A stretch of DNA of 64,000 nt from Acidimicrobiia bacterium (GCA_020637365.1 JACJWE010000001.1:1518001-1582000); one strand, 5' to 3'. Shown: positions 1 through 10,123, counted from the stretch's first letter. Numbers and translations are program-made. Notes: generated by a model not told the origin, from the sequence alone.

Positions 1-1221
1 CGTTCTTGATGTTGTTCTGCTCGATATGGGAAAGCACGGCTCTGCGTTCCCACTGGTAGCCGTCCCATTGATCACCGTTGAGATAGAAGCCTGCGTTCAT
101 CTGCTCCCAACGACCCGGGCGTCGAGTCCAATAGCTGTCGAAATCAAGAAGCCGCCACGGCATCATCATCACCGGGTTACCAATGAGCTTCCAGGTCGCG
201 GCCGAACCGCCGAGACTCGACATGAGCCACTGACGTTGTGCACCGCCGAGCAGGGTGCGACCATCGGCGTGCGACAGTGTTGCCGAACCGGTCGCCGAGT
301 TGCCGCCGGGCAGTTCGGGATCCCGATATTGGCGATCGTCGGTCATGAAAATGTCGGCGAGATTGCCCCAATTGATCGCCCGATAGATCCGCGACGGGTC
401 GTGCGCGGGGCCGAAGGTGGGTTGGTAGTCGAACCACGCTCGGTAGGCGTGCGCGGTCTGAAAGCCGATCTCACCAATGTTGTAGTTGTCTTCAACCTCG
501 TGGTCATCCCAAACAGCGACCATCGGGGCCGAGGCGTGCAGTGCCTGCAGATCGGGATCGGAGCGATACAGCTTGTACTTGTCGCGGTATTGCTCGATCA
601 CCTTGGGATAGGCGACCGGATCACTGCGTACGCCGTCGCCGTAGTCGTTGTATTCATAGATGTAGTCGCCCAGGTGCACGAAGTAGTCGAGGTCTTCGTT
701 GGCCATGGCGCGGTACGCGTTGTAATAGCCGCTGGTGTAGTTGGCGCATGAGCACACGCCGATCTTGAGCTTTTCGACCGGTGCTCCGGGGGCGGGTGCG
801 GTCCGAGCGCGCCCGACCGGGCTGGTCTGACCCTTGGCCGTAAATCGGTACCAATACCGGGTGTAAGGGTTCAAGTCCGTGACCGCGACCTTGGCGGTGT
901 GATCGTAGGCCTCCGATGCCTGAACCGTGCCGCTTTGAACCACGTTCGAAAAGTCGGGGTCGGTCGATACATGCCAATCGATGGGAAAGACATCCGAAAA
1001 ACCGCTCGGACGGACACGGGTCCAAATGTTGAAGCCATCGCTTCGGGGATCGCCCGAGACAACGCCCTGGGGATAAGGACCCCCATCTGAGTTGGCACCT
1101 GCCAAACGCTGTGGATTGAACGCGCGCACCGAGGCGGCAACCGCTCCCCGGCCGCCATGCCTCCGAGGACCTTTCGGCGCGTGATGGACGGTCTTTGATT
1201 TGACGTACTGCTGCTGCTCAC
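1..1221 (-). CDS. phoD: PhoD-family alkaline phosphatase, partial, frameshifted near N-terminus
   Basis: Secreted metallophosphatase of the PhoD family, releasing phosphate from phosphomono- or diesters outside the membrane. The minus-strand reading is open from about 1140 to the window edge and shows VHLGDYIYEY, WDDHEVEDNY and GGAQRQWL, the PhoD metal-site signatures. The N-terminus carries a twin-arginine signal (ITRRKVLGGMAAG). Directly after it the frame shifts, around 1143-1150, where one base appears to be missing after GGGG; the next frame resumes with a normal Ala-rich signal end. I place the start at the GTG at 1221 because GGGGAG lies just upstream; an ATG at 1233 is possible. The C-terminus is outside the window. 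Confidence 0.85.
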
Positions 1222-1904
1222 CGGTCTCCCCATCGTCCGTGTGACAGGCCCTTAAGGACCCGTTAACCAGCGGCACCGGTTCACTCGACGTCGGCCTGGC
1301 CACGTCGACCATCGATGCGCCGCCCCGATTCCACCCGAGCGCAGAGTAGTCAGCGCGAGCCCGAAACACCACGGTTTCCTAAGAGATCTCGATCCTTCGG
1401 ACAATTCGACACCAAGCCGAACCCGCAGGACGCCCGCATCCGACCAGCTCGCCGTTCTACGCGAGATAGCCCGGCGTTGAACACAGACGGATCTATTACA
1501 TCTGCAATTCAGATGGGCACGCGTTGAATCGATCGCTCAATACCAATAGCTTGAAGTTCGCAACCTGCTCACTGCAGGCAGCAGTCGGCGGCCAAACCCG
1601 GCCGTGATGTGAAGGGGATCAGCTGCTTTCACCCGCCAGGTGGACAGTCCGACACCGGCTACGCGCATCCCAGGAGGAGCGCAGCCACAACCGAGAGTGG
1701 GGTCGTCACAACCGCTGGATCCGTTTCGGCAGTCTGTGAAACCGGACGTCTCAGACGTTCTTCTCGGCAGAAGTCTTCAACCGTCACGGTTGCTGCCGAC
1801 GAAACCCTCCGGCCTGCGGTCGGTCATTACCCGACCGAATTTGGTTCCTTGGCTCACCGCCTTCCGGAACCCACTCTCGACCGCCTCCTTGGAGGTTTTT
1901 CGAA
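1222..1904. other. Intergenic region, no gene recognised
   Basis: About 680 bases between two divergently transcribed genes for secreted proteins. No conserved ORF was found on either strand. I looked for the c-di-AMP (ydaO) riboswitch often found before actinobacterial rpf genes and could not match its consensus. It should contain both promoters. The only structure I can support is the hairpin at its right end, listed separately. Confidence 0.5.
1884..1900 (+). promoter_or_regulatory. Shine-Dalgarno inside a hairpin followed by five T
   Basis: CCTCC-TT-GGAGG (1884-1895) is followed by TTTTT, and the GGAGG arm is also the ribosome binding site of the gene starting at 1905 (spacing nine bases). 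Pairing would hide the site, and hairpin plus T-run also resembles a short intrinsic terminator. The stem is short, so any regulatory role is inference. Confidence 0.4.
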
Positions 1905-2809
1905 ATGCCTGCTTTCAAGCTGTTCATGCCCGCTGCGCTCGCGCTGATCGGAACCGCAAATACGGTCGTTCCAGCACCGGCGATCACAACACCAGATACC
2001 GGCGACACTCTGAGCGTCCTTCGGGAGTCCTCGGGACCGCCATCGTTCTTCGGTGGCGAAGAAACCTACCTTGACCAACTGGTCAGCGGGGCCCGCCCCG
2101 CAGCCGACTCCGCTTCCTCTCGACAAGAGGTCGCAATCAGCACGGAGTCTGCGCACACACACGTCGACGACACAGCAACACGCTTTGATGCAGAGGTGCG
2201 TGCGGACCGCGCAAGCGCCAGAACCGAATCGGCGACCGACGCATTGGGCGCCGCCTCGGCTCGCACCGAAATCAATGCCGAAGCCGCCCGCATCAACGCC
2301 GAACGCGACGCGTCCGACGAGGCCGAAACACAACGGCTGCGGTATCACGCGATCGAAGCCGTCACAGCCGACCGCCCCCGGGTAACGACCACGACGGCGC
2401 CAGCTACCACCAACACGACGTGGCGAGCAACCACGACGACCACGACGACGAGTACTACGTCGACGAACCTCGACCGCTCCGCCGACGACACAACCGCCAG
2501 CGACCCGGACTCCCGCTACGCAGGCACCGGCACCTGCGGCTGCCTGCCGGGGCATCGGGCACGCTGGCTTGTATCCGCCGAATCGAATCGGGCGGCAACT
2601 ACGGCGCCGTCAACAGCACCGGTCGATTCCGAGGCGCGTACCAGTTCGATCGGACCACCTGGAACTCGGTCGCGGCCCGCCACAACCCCGCCTACGTCGG
2701 CGTCGATCCGGCGGCTGCACCCGCTGCCGTTCAAGATCAGCTCGCGGCGGCCCTGATCAGCGAGCGGGGCCTCAGCCCGTGGCCGACACCGAACCGGCGC
2801 TGCCGCTAA
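1905..2809 (+). CDS. Secreted Rpf/lysozyme-like transglycosylase, one frameshift
   Basis: Predicted secreted peptidoglycan-cleaving protein of the resuscitation-promoting-factor type. Residues 1-27 form a signal peptide (KLFMPAALALIGTANTV). An Ala/Glu/Arg-rich probably helical segment follows, then a Thr-rich linker. The catalytic-like domain is read in another frame from about 2545: LACIRRIESGGNYGAVNST, GAYQFDRTTWNSVA, ending near WPTPNRRCR. IESGG with Glu is the family signature. A single-base indel near 2545-2550 (CCGGGGC) joins the two parts. The start ATG at 1905 has a perfect GGAGG. The C-terminus is short, with only the muralytic domain and no LysM or G5 domain. Confidence 0.75.
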
Positions 2810-3022
2810 ACCCGATTCCCCACGACCGATGAGGTATTTGGGCAGGTCAAACGAACCATCCGCCTAAACCCTACCTTTTTGGTCGGATTTCGCCCGCCGA
2901 GCGACTACCATGACCGTGCCGTCCCGTTCTGGGGCGGTGCGGTCATTTTATACGCATTCCTCGCTGTTGTCGACGATTCAGGACCTCACGACGAATGCAA
3001 CCAAGCACACGGAGAGATACCC

Positions 3023-3659
3023 ATGAGCATTCGACTCGGCGATACCGCCCCTGACTTCACCGCAGACAGCACCGAGGGCACGATCTCGTTTCACGACTAT
3101 CTTGGCGACGGTTGGGGTGTCCTGTTCTCACACCCCAAAGACTTCACACCGGTCTGCACCACGGAACTCGGCGAGGTAGCCCGACTCAAGCCCGAATGGG
3201 ACAAGCGCAACGTCAAGGTTGTTGGCCTCAGCGTCGACTCGGTCGACGACCACAACGCGTGGAAGGGCGACATAGAAGAGACCCAAGGGACCGCATTGAA
3301 CTTTCCCTTGATCGACGGCACAGAAGTAGCCGGGTTGTACGACATGGTTCACCCGAACCACAACAACACCCTGACCGTCCGTTCGGTCTTCATCATCGGA
3401 CCGGACAAAACGGTCAAGCTGATCATCACCTACCCCGCATCGACTGGCCGTAACTTCCAAGAGATTCTGCGCGTCATCGACTCGCTGCAGTTGACCGCGG
3501 ACTACAGCGTCGCGACGCCGGTCAATTGGACCGACGGCGAAGACGTCATCATCGCACCCGCGATCTCAGACGACGACGCCAAAGACCGCTTCCCGGCGGG
3601 TTGGCAGACCCTCAAGCCCCTATCTGCGCGTCACCCCACAGCCCAACCGGGTTGGATAA
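3023..3659 (+). CDS. 1-Cys peroxiredoxin (Prx6 type)
   Basis: Thiol peroxidase reducing hydrogen peroxide and organic peroxides in the cytosol. The peroxidatic Cys lies in HPKDFTPVCTTEL, about residue 46, followed by the Prx6-type C-terminal domain (NFQEILRVIDSLQLT, VATPVNWTDGEDV). The start at 3023 follows GGAGAGA. The frame breaks at a CCCC run (3617-3620). Removing one C gives the canonical ending LKPYLRVTPQPNRVG and a stop at 3657-3659, about 211 residues, the usual family length. As written, the ORF instead runs on to 3790 through non-conserved sequence, so the extra C is very likely an error. Confidence 0.93.
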
Positions 3660-3727
3660 GGGCCTCACGGGGCGGGCCGCCGCATAGGTTGGCCGCAGCC
3701 GACGAGGCGGCACCGATTGCACCACAT

Positions 3728-3759
3728 CAGCCCGGGTCGGTCGTGACCGACCCGGGCTG
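3728..3759 (+). terminator. Strong hairpin downstream of the peroxiredoxin gene
   Basis: A perfect inverted repeat with 15-base arms (CAGCCCGGGTCGGTC) and a two-base loop. It lies between the peroxiredoxin gene and the convergent membrane-protein gene, so it could end transcription from both sides. There is no long T-run. Confidence 0.6.
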
Positions 3760-3883
3760 GGCTGAATCTGTTGTCATCGACCTCGATTGAATCCGTTGGC
3801 TTTGAGCGGTACAGGTGAGGCGCGTATGCCGACATCGTCACTCGAGTGGAGTCTGCTCGCAGCTCAATGACATCGAAGGGCGA

Positions 3884-4600
3884 TCAATGAGCCGAGCTCG
3901 CATCTGGGGAACTGTCATCGCCCCCGTTCGCCTCGTGGGCGGCGATGAGGGCGTCATTGTGGGCCTTCCGCTCAGCGGCTTCGTTCTTCAACTTCTTGCG
4001 CGAATAGATCAGGTACTTGAAGAAGGCGACGAGCCCAGCGCCGATCAGCGCCCCGATCAGAGACGCGACACGAAAGCCCGGGGCTTCGACGTCCAGGGTG
4101 CGCTCGCCCGCGTGCGCAGCGCTGCCATTGCCGATCACGATGCCTAACGTCAGCAGATTCGGGAGTGCGAGAACGACTGCTCCCAACAGCTTCAAGCTAG
4201 CTGTCTTCCAACTATCGGAGCGATGGATGCTGAGCAAGACCAGGAGCGGTAGTGCGGTAAAGAGAGCCCCGACAGCGAGCCCGACCATCCACCCCGACCA
4301 CATCGATCCATTGATGATGCTGCCCATCTGATGCGACCACCAACGCGGCATGACCGTCGCGAAGAACAGGGTGATGACGGCGCCGATCGCCAGGAATATG
4401 GCAGTTCGCTTGGCCAGAGACTTCCAGTCGCGTCCCTGGCCATCCGCCTCCGACGAAGTGGATTGATCCGGGGCTCGTCCCTTGTTGCGTCGGCTGCGAC
4501 GCGTGGACTCGGTTGTAGACGCCGAGCGGTTCGTGCCGCTCGTTGAGTCTGCGTCAGCCGACAGGCCTTCGCCGTTGCCGTTCGAGCTGTCGTTGGTCAT
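3884..4600 (-). CDS. Four-helix membrane protein of unknown function
   Basis: I do not recognise this family. The first 70 residues are polar, rich in Ser, Asn and basic residues (TRRSRRNKG). Four hydrophobic segments follow: AIFLAIGAVITLFFATVM, WMVGLAVGALFTALPLLVLL, LLGAVVLALPNLLTLGIVIG and VASLIGALIGAGLVAFFKYL. A charged cytosolic tail ends in DDSSPDASSAH. A start at 4600 (MTNDSSNGNG) is preferred because GGAGGT lies upstream; a longer form from 4675 has no such site. It is convergent with the peroxiredoxin gene and lies downstream of the two GDPD genes on the same strand. Confidence 0.7.
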   Translation of the reverse strand: MTNDSSNGNGEGLSADADSTSGTNRSASTTESTRRSRRNKGRAPDQSTSSEADGQGRDWKSLAKRTAIFLAIGAVITLFFATVMPRWWSHQMGSIINGSMWSGWMVGLAVGALFTALPLLVLLSIHRSDSWKTASLKLLGAVVLALPNLLTLGIVIGNGSAAHAGERTLDVEAPGFRVASLIGALIGAGLVAFFKYLIYSRKKLKNEAAERKAHNDALIAAHEANGGDDSSPDASSAH

Positions 4601-4759
4601 CGACGACCTCCATGTACCGCGCACACCAGAAAAACGGATAAGTGGGGAGCATCTCTTCTGTCCGAAGACTCGCACAGAAGGGCCACGCCTCGCTCAGAAA
4701 CCTCGCAAACGATCGCACGTTGAACGTTCACGCTCCGCGTCTGGTGGCTCTCGTCGCGA

Positions 4760-5521
4760 CTATGAGGGCCAGATGCCGCGCTCTTGGAAGACAGACCGCA
4801 GCACCGCCGGACGATCGGTCATGATGCCGTCGACGCCGAGGTCGAGCAACCGATGCATCTCCTCGGCATCGTCGATGGTCCAGACGTGCACAGCGACACC
4901 GTGCCGCTTCGCAGAACGAACGAAGAGTCGGTCGACGATGGGAAGGCGACCGTAGCGGGTCGGCACCTGGGCGCACAGCCCCGCCCCCCTCTTGACGGGC
5001 AGCCGCAAGGAACGCAGGCGCAGACTCCTGACGTCGGTCGGCCCGAGCGCCGTGCAGAGGCGCGGACCGAACCGTTCCCGCAGCGTCGCGAGCCTGCGGT
5101 CGCTAAAGGAGCCGACACAGACCCGGTCGAGTGCGTCTAAGTCGTCCAGTATCGCCGCCAAAGGCGCAACCGCCGCGCTGGACTTTGGGTCCAGGTTGAA
5201 GCAGGTGTTCGGGAAGGTTCGCAACACGTCTTCGAGCAGCGCGATCGGCTCATCGCTCCCACCGATGCGAACCTCTGCGAGCTCATCCCAGGTCTTTGAT
5301 GCGACAGGCCCGGTCGCGTTGGTGACGCGGTCGAGGTACTCATCGTGGAACACGACCAGTTTGCCGTCGGCGGTCGCGTGCACATCGGTTTCGAGATATC
5401 GATATCCGGCGTCGACCGCCTCGCGAAACGCCGCCAAAGAATTTTCGGGAGCTTCGAGCGCACCGCCCCGATGGGCGATCCCGATGGGAACCTCGACGTC
5501 GAGATAGGGATGGACCGCCAC
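4760..5521 (-). CDS. Glycerophosphodiester phosphodiesterase (second of a tandem pair)
   Basis: Hydrolyses glycerophosphodiesters to glycerol 3-phosphate and an alcohol. It has the GDPD signatures IAHRGG, ENSLAAF, ETDVHATADG, VVFHDEYLDR, HVWTIDDAEEM and GIMTDRP across a complete domain. No signal peptide is visible, so it should be cytosolic. The start is placed at GTG 5521, which shares one base with the upstream gene's TAG and has GGGAGAGG ahead; a longer ATG at 5545 would overlap that gene further. It is clearly related to its neighbour, sharing the ERF/DER and TDRP blocks, so the pair looks like a tandem duplication. Confidence 0.9.
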   Translation of the reverse strand: MAVHPYLDVEVPIGIAHRGGALEAPENSLAAFREAVDAGYRYLETDVHATADGKLVVFHDEYLDRVTNATGPVASKTWDELAEVRIGGSDEPIALLEDVLRTFPNTCFNLDPKSSAAVAPLAAILDDLDALDRVCVGSFSDRRLATLRERFGPRLCTALGPTDVRSLRLRSLRLPVKRGAGLCAQVPTRYGRLPIVDRLFVRSAKRHGVAVHVWTIDDAEEMHRLLDLGVDGIMTDRPAVLRSVFQERGIWPS

Positions 5522-6374
5522 TACGCACCTCTCCCTGATGACCATTCGCCGCGGGCGATGAGCACGTCTTTGAGCACCGAAGGCCGATCGGTCATGATTG
5601 CATCGACCCCGAGATCAAGAAGCTCTGACATCTCTTCTGGGTCGTCGATCGTCCACACGTGGACCTCGATCCCCCGCTGATGCGCGGCGTTCACGAACTT
5701 CTCTGTCGTCACCCGAAAACGTCCATTTCGTGGAGGAACCGAGGCAACACCGCCGGGGATGGTCCCGCAAGGTATCCCCGCCGCAGCGGCGCGTAGCCGT
5801 CCGATCTCGGGAACGGAAAGGTTCGTCAAATAGCCATCACCCAATTGTGCTCGCAGGCGAGCCAGCGGGCGCGGAGCAAAACAGGCAACACAGAACCGTT
5901 CGGGCTCGTCCCTCTTCAACAGCAACTCACAGAGGCCGTCGACGCTGGATGCATCCTTGACGTCGAGGTGGATCTTGGTTGCAGGAAAGGTCGATAAGAC
6001 ATCGTCGAGGCGCGCAATAGGTTCCTTCGTCTCCCCGACCCTGAACGTTGCCACCTCAACAAAGTCACAATCTTCGACCGACTCCGAGCGACCGCTCAGC
6101 CGCTGCAACGAGTCGTCGTGAAGACGACGAGCACACCGTCCTGAGTCGTTCGAACATCGAGTTCGAGGTAGTCGAATCCGAGTTGAACAGCACCGTCGAA
6201 GGCACCCATCGTGTTCTCGGTCCACTCAGCGGATCCGCCTCGATGTGCGATTGCGCGAGGTGGGGCCGGAGCCAGGTAGCCAAACCGCGCACGGGACATG
6301 GCCAGCGAATCTGGTCGCTCCGTACCGGGCGACCTTTCGGCGGCACGCGCAGGCTGTCGACGCTTGGGGCTCAT
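5521..6374 (-). CDS. Glycerophosphodiester phosphodiesterase (first of pair), one frameshift
   Basis: Second GDPD-fold enzyme, with IAHRGGSAEWTENTMGAF, YLELDVRTTQDGVLVVF, VHVWTIDDPEEM and IMTDRPSVLKDV. The frame breaks near 6118. One missing C turns VVFHDDSLQRLSG into another frame, and restoring it joins both halves without loss. The N-terminus is uncertain: ATG 6374 gives a basic 25-residue leader, while ATG 6299 (MSRARFGYL) starts just before the domain. It is translationally coupled to the downstream GDPD gene. Confidence 0.85.
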
Positions 6375-6619
6375 ATGCCCGTCCTTGACCAGGGGGTTCG
6401 GCTCATCAACCCAGCGGAGTGGTCCACCTCACCCAAACTACAAGACCCATACCGCAGCTCAGGACCATGCCACCAGCGACTCAACGTCCCGGGATCATGC
6501 CCAAACGGTGGTCACCCGCGCCACGTTGGGCATCAAACCGCGTTTCATCAGATGCACAACGCCGTCGGGTGTGGTTGCATTGCGGGCTACACGTCCACGT
6601 TGAGGAGGCTTGAAGGTAG

Positions 6620-7831
6620 ATGGACCACGCGCTGTTGATCTTGATCACGGTACCTCTCGTGACCGCGTTCATTGGTTGGTCCACCAACTGGGCCGGCGTC
6701 AAGATGATCTTTTATCCCCAGAAGTTTGTCGGCATCCCGCCGATCCTGGGCTGGCAGGGCGTCCTGCCCCGCAAGGCCAGTAAGTTCGCCGCCGATGTCG
6801 GCGACATGATGACCGACAATATCTTGGACGCCGAAGAACTCGTCTCAAAGATCGACCCGGACGAGGTTGAAGCACTCTTTGGCGAGACGATCGACGAGCA
6901 GGCCGAAAACATCGTCACCAAGGTCGCAGCGATCATGCGTCCCGGCTACTGGGACCAGCTCGACCCCTCCGTCCAGACCATGATCATCGACATGATCAAG
7001 AACCAGACACGGGATCAGTCCCGCGCCCTGTTCGACGACATGAAAGATCGGTCAAACGAGGTCATCGACCTCAAAGAGCTCATCATTGGGCTGCTGACCG
7101 GGCCAAACGTCGACCGTTTGGTGCGTCTGTTTCAAGAAATCTCCGCAAAGGAGATGAAGTTCATCATCCGTTCGGGCGCATACCTCGGTCTGATCATCGG
7201 CATTGTTCAGGCGTTCGTAGTGCTCGTCGCCGATGACTGGTGGCTCCCGCCGATCATCGGTATCGGTGTTGGTCTGCTCACCAACTTCGTCGCCATCCAG
7301 ATGATCTTCCGCCCGATCGAACCAAAGCGCTACTTTGGGTTGTTCACCTATCAGGGACTCTTCCCTAAACGCCAAGACGAGATCTCTCGGCAATATGGTG
7401 AGATCGCAGCAAACGAGATCATCACGCCTGAGAATCTGATCGAGTACTTGACCCGAGGCGAGACCGGCAACCGCATCTCGGCCCAGGTCCTTGAAACGGT
7501 GTCCGGCCAGATCGATCAGAACATGCCGCTGCTCGAGCAGATGTTCCAGGTCGAGGCGTCACCCGAACAGGTGCAGGCGGTCAAGGTCGCCGTGCTGAGC
7601 ACCTTGTTGTCGGCCATCCCCGAAGTACAACCCGACCTCGAGAAGTACCTGGCAAAACGCCTCGATGTCGAAGAGACCGTCTACGGCAAGCTGTCGTCGC
7701 TACCAAAACCCGAATTCGAGCGGATTCTGCGCGGTGTGCTCGAAGAAGACGAATGGATTTTGGTCGCCATTGGAGGTGTGCTCGGCGGACTCGTCGGTCT
7801 CGTCCAAGGACTCGTCATTCTCGGGACCTGA
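6620..7831 (+). CDS. DUF445 family membrane protein
   Basis: Integral membrane protein of the DUF445 family, function unknown. The N-terminal helix ALLILITVPLVTAFIGWSTN runs into the family motif WAGVKMIFYP. The same pattern recurs in the second half as GIGVGLLTNFVAIQMIFRPI, giving the internal repeat typical of DUF445. Between and after the repeats lie amphipathic helices; a hydrophobic glycine-rich end (VAIGGVLGGLVGLVQGLVIL) closes the protein. About 403 residues is normal for the family. A GAAGG site precedes ATG 6620. Confidence 0.85.
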   Translation: MDHALLILITVPLVTAFIGWSTNWAGVKMIFYPQKFVGIPPILGWQGVLPRKASKFAADVGDMMTDNILDAEELVSKIDPDEVEALFGETIDEQAENIVTKVAAIMRPGYWDQLDPSVQTMIIDMIKNQTRDQSRALFDDMKDRSNEVIDLKELIIGLLTGPNVDRLVRLFQEISAKEMKFIIRSGAYLGLIIGIVQAFVVLVADDWWLPPIIGIGVGLLTNFVAIQMIFRPIEPKRYFGLFTYQGLFPKRQDEISRQYGEIAANEIITPENLIEYLTRGETGNRISAQVLETVSGQIDQNMPLLEQMFQVEASPEQVQAVKVAVLSTLLSAIPEVQPDLEKYLAKRLDVEETVYGKLSSLPKPEFERILRGVLEEDEWILVAIGGVLGGLVGLVQGLVILGT

Positions 7832-7962
7832 CCCGTAGCGTGGGCCTTTGGTAGAGCGCAGTTGGCTCCGACCGGGGCGCCCCGACCGGCCGCCAAAACG
7901 GTACCGGCCAACGCTCACGACGAAACCGCCTAGCCAGCACCACAACCGAGGGATCGACCGTC

Positions 7963-8685
7963 ATGGCACATGAGAATCTCTATTTCAGACAGTTGCTTTC
8001 TGGACGGGACTTCGCCGTCCGAGACGACCTCGCCACCCAGATGCGCAACTACGTCTACGCGATTGGAGATTCCCAGACACGGGAGGTCATCCTCGTCGAC
8101 CCGGCATATTCGGTCGGCGAATTGGTCGATATCGTCGCCGCAGACGGGTACACGGTGACCGGAGCGCTCGCAACACACTGCCATCCCGACCATGTCGGTG
8201 GGTCGATGATGGGATTTGAGCTGATCGGCATCGCCGAACTGCTCGACCTTGTCGATGTTCCTATTCACGTCAACCGAGACGAAGCTCCGTGGGTGGAACG
8301 CATCACCAGCGTCTCACCCAGCCACCTCGTCTCCCACGATTCAGGCGACGTGGTCACCGTCGGTCAGATCGATATCGAGCTCATTCACACACCCGGTCAC
8401 ACGCCGGGAAGCCAGTGTTTCCTGGTCGATCAGCGTCTCATCGCAGGTGACACGCTCTTCCTCGACGGCTGCGGCCGCACCGATCTGCCAGGGGGCGATC
8501 CCGAACAGATGTATTACTCCCTTACCCAGCGTCTTTCGAAGGTGTCGCGGGACTCGGTGCTCTATCCCGGTCACAACTACTCAGGCGCGCCATCTGCGCC
8601 GATGGGCGATGTGCGCGATCACAACTACGTGTTCGCACCCACATCCGTCGACCAGTGGTTGGCCATGTTCGGTGGCGGCCGGTGA
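7963..8685 (+). CDS. MBL-fold metallo-hydrolase, glyoxalase II-like
   Basis: Zinc-dependent hydrolase of the metallo-beta-lactamase fold. Metal ligands are visible as THCHPDHVGG, HTPGHTPGS and AGDTLFLDGCG, with the last His in YPGHNY. The arrangement is that of glyoxalase II-like or persulfide-dioxygenase-like proteins; the exact substrate cannot be told from sequence. No signal peptide. Its TGA overlaps the GTG start of nucS, so the two are probably cotranscribed. Confidence 0.9.
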   Translation: MAHENLYFRQLLSGRDFAVRDDLATQMRNYVYAIGDSQTREVILVDPAYSVGELVDIVAADGYTVTGALATHCHPDHVGGSMMGFELIGIAELLDLVDVPIHVNRDEAPWVERITSVSPSHLVSHDSGDVVTVGQIDIELIHTPGHTPGSQCFLVDQRLIAGDTLFLDGCGRTDLPGGDPEQMYYSLTQRLSKVSRDSVLYPGHNYSGAPSAPMGDVRDHNYVFAPTSVDQWLAMFGGGR

Positions 8686-9341
8686 GGCTGCTCATCGCCA
8701 CATGCGAGGTTGAATACAGCGGCCGTTTGGGCGCCAGTCTCGCTTCAGCGAAGCGGTTGCTGCTGTTCAAAGCCGACGGCAGCATCTCGATCCACGCCGA
8801 TTCTGGCGCCTACAAGCCCCTCAACTGGATGAACCCGCCCTGCACGATCACCGAACAAGACGGCAACATTTCGATCCGCAGTCCCAAAGGCGACGTATTG
8901 CTCATCACGATCCACGAGATCCACGATGAGGTCGTTACCGAGTTGGGCACCGACCCCGGTTTGGTCAAAGACGGTGTCGAGGCCGAAATGCAGGCCCTGA
9001 TCGCCAAGCGTGTCGAGGCGTTGGCCGACGACTTCCAATTGGTCAGACGCGAGTTCCCAACCGATATCGGGCCGGTCGATCTGCTGTGCCGTGACGGCGA
9101 GGGACAAGCCGTCGCCGTTGAGGTCAAACGCGTTGGTGAGATCGCTGGAGTGGACCAACTGGTGCGGTACCTCGAACGACTCAACCTCGATCCCGGACTC
9201 TCCCCCGTTCGAGGGATGTTTGTTGCCGAACGGATCAAACCACAGGCAAAGGTCTATGCCGAAAGCCGCGGCATCTCCTGGAAAGAGCTACCGATTCCGG
9301 TGCTTCGCGACGAGCTCGACGACGAGCTCCGGCTGTTCTGA
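8682..9341 (+). CDS. nucS: Endonuclease NucS (mismatch-specific EndoMS)
   Basis: Mismatch-specific double-strand endonuclease that replaces MutS/MutL in many actinobacteria and archaea. N-terminal DNA-binding domain (VEYSGRLGASLASAKRLLLF, NWMNPPCTI), then a RecB-like nuclease core: DFQLVRREFPTDIGPVDLLC with the Asp of GPVDLL, and AVEVKRVGEIAGVDQL with the E-x-K pair. About 219 residues from GTG 8682, the normal length. The four-base GTGA overlap with the MBL gene decides the start; an upstream in-frame ATG at 8655 lies inside that gene. Confidence 0.96.
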   Translation: MRLLIATCEVEYSGRLGASLASAKRLLLFKADGSISIHADSGAYKPLNWMNPPCTITEQDGNISIRSPKGDVLLITIHEIHDEVVTELGTDPGLVKDGVEAEMQALIAKRVEALADDFQLVRREFPTDIGPVDLLCRDGEGQAVAVEVKRVGEIAGVDQLVRYLERLNLDPGLSPVRGMFVAERIKPQAKVYAESRGISWKELPIPVLRDELDDELRLF

Positions 9342-9382
9342 CCATCGGGTGCTCTGAGCATGCATGGCGGTCACAGCACCTG

Positions 9383-10123
9383 TTACCCAGCCTGAGCTGC
9401 CACGGCCGCGGCCGCTTCAGCTGCCTTGTCAGCGTCGCCCAGATAGCCGCGTTCAACCACGTTGAACGACGCGTCGAACTCGTATTTGAGGGGGATTCCC
9501 GTCGGGATATTGAGCTCGGCGATATCCGCGTCGGAGATGTTGTCGAGGTGCTTGACCAGCGCGCGCAGACTGTTCCCATGGGCCGCGACGATCACATTGC
9601 GACCGGCGCAAAGATCGAGGGCGATCGTGTCGTGAAAGTACGGAACAACCCGAGCGACGACATCGGCAAGGCACTCCGTTGCTGGGAGCACATCGGGTGG
9701 AAGGTTCTGATAACGCGGGTCGAAGCGCGGGTGGCGTGGATCGTCCAAGCTGAGAGGCGGCGGCGGTGTGTCGTAGCTGCGGCGCCACTCAAAGACCTGA
9801 TCCTTGCCGAATCGCTCGGTTGTTTCGATCTTGTTCAGGCCCTGAAGATCGCCGTAGTGACGCTCGTTCAGCCGCCAGCTGCGCACCTCGGGCAACCAAC
9901 ACCGGTCCATCGTCTCGGCTGCGAGATGCAGTGTCCGAATCGCCCGTTTCTGCAGTGACGTATAGGCAATGTCAAAGGCGATGTTCGCGTCGAGGAGATC
10001 ACGCCCGGCCTGCCGAGCTTCTTGCTCACCTTGTTCGGTGAGGTCGACGTCTTCCCAACCGGTAAAGCGGTTCTCTAGGTTCCACTGCGACTGCCCATGG
10101 CGAACAAGCACCAGTACCGACAT
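9383..10123 (-). CDS. gpmA: 2,3-bisphosphoglycerate-dependent phosphoglycerate mutase
   Basis: Glycolytic and gluconeogenic interconversion of 3- and 2-phosphoglycerate. Catalytic motif LVRHGQSQWN near residue 10, with RFTGWEDVDLT, SWRLNERHYGDLQG, and the second His in VIVAAHGNSLRALV. About 246 residues, ending in an Ala-rich tail. The start at 10123 follows GGAGG at five-base spacing; the longer in-frame ORF upstream has no support. It is divergent from the phosphatase gene at 10271. Confidence 0.97.
   Translation of the reverse strand: MSVLVLVRHGQSQWNLENRFTGWEDVDLTEQGEQEARQAGRDLLDANIAFDIAYTSLQKRAIRTLHLAAETMDRCWLPEVRSWRLNERHYGDLQGLNKIETTERFGKDQVFEWRRSYDTPPPPLSLDDPRHPRFDPRYQNLPPDVLPATECLADVVARVVPYFHDTIALDLCAGRNVIVAAHGNSLRALVKHLDNISDADIAELNIPTGIPLKYEFDASFNVVERGYLGDADKAAEAAAAVAAQAG

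Noticed and set aside
26..751. 241-residue plus-strand ORF at the left end
   Set aside because: Shadow of the PhoD gene: the minus frame is open over the same span with clear PhoD motifs, while this reading has none.
1560..1880. ydaO c-di-AMP riboswitch before the Rpf-like gene
   Set aside because: Looked for the conserved GGGGGAG/CCGAACC blocks and could not place them.
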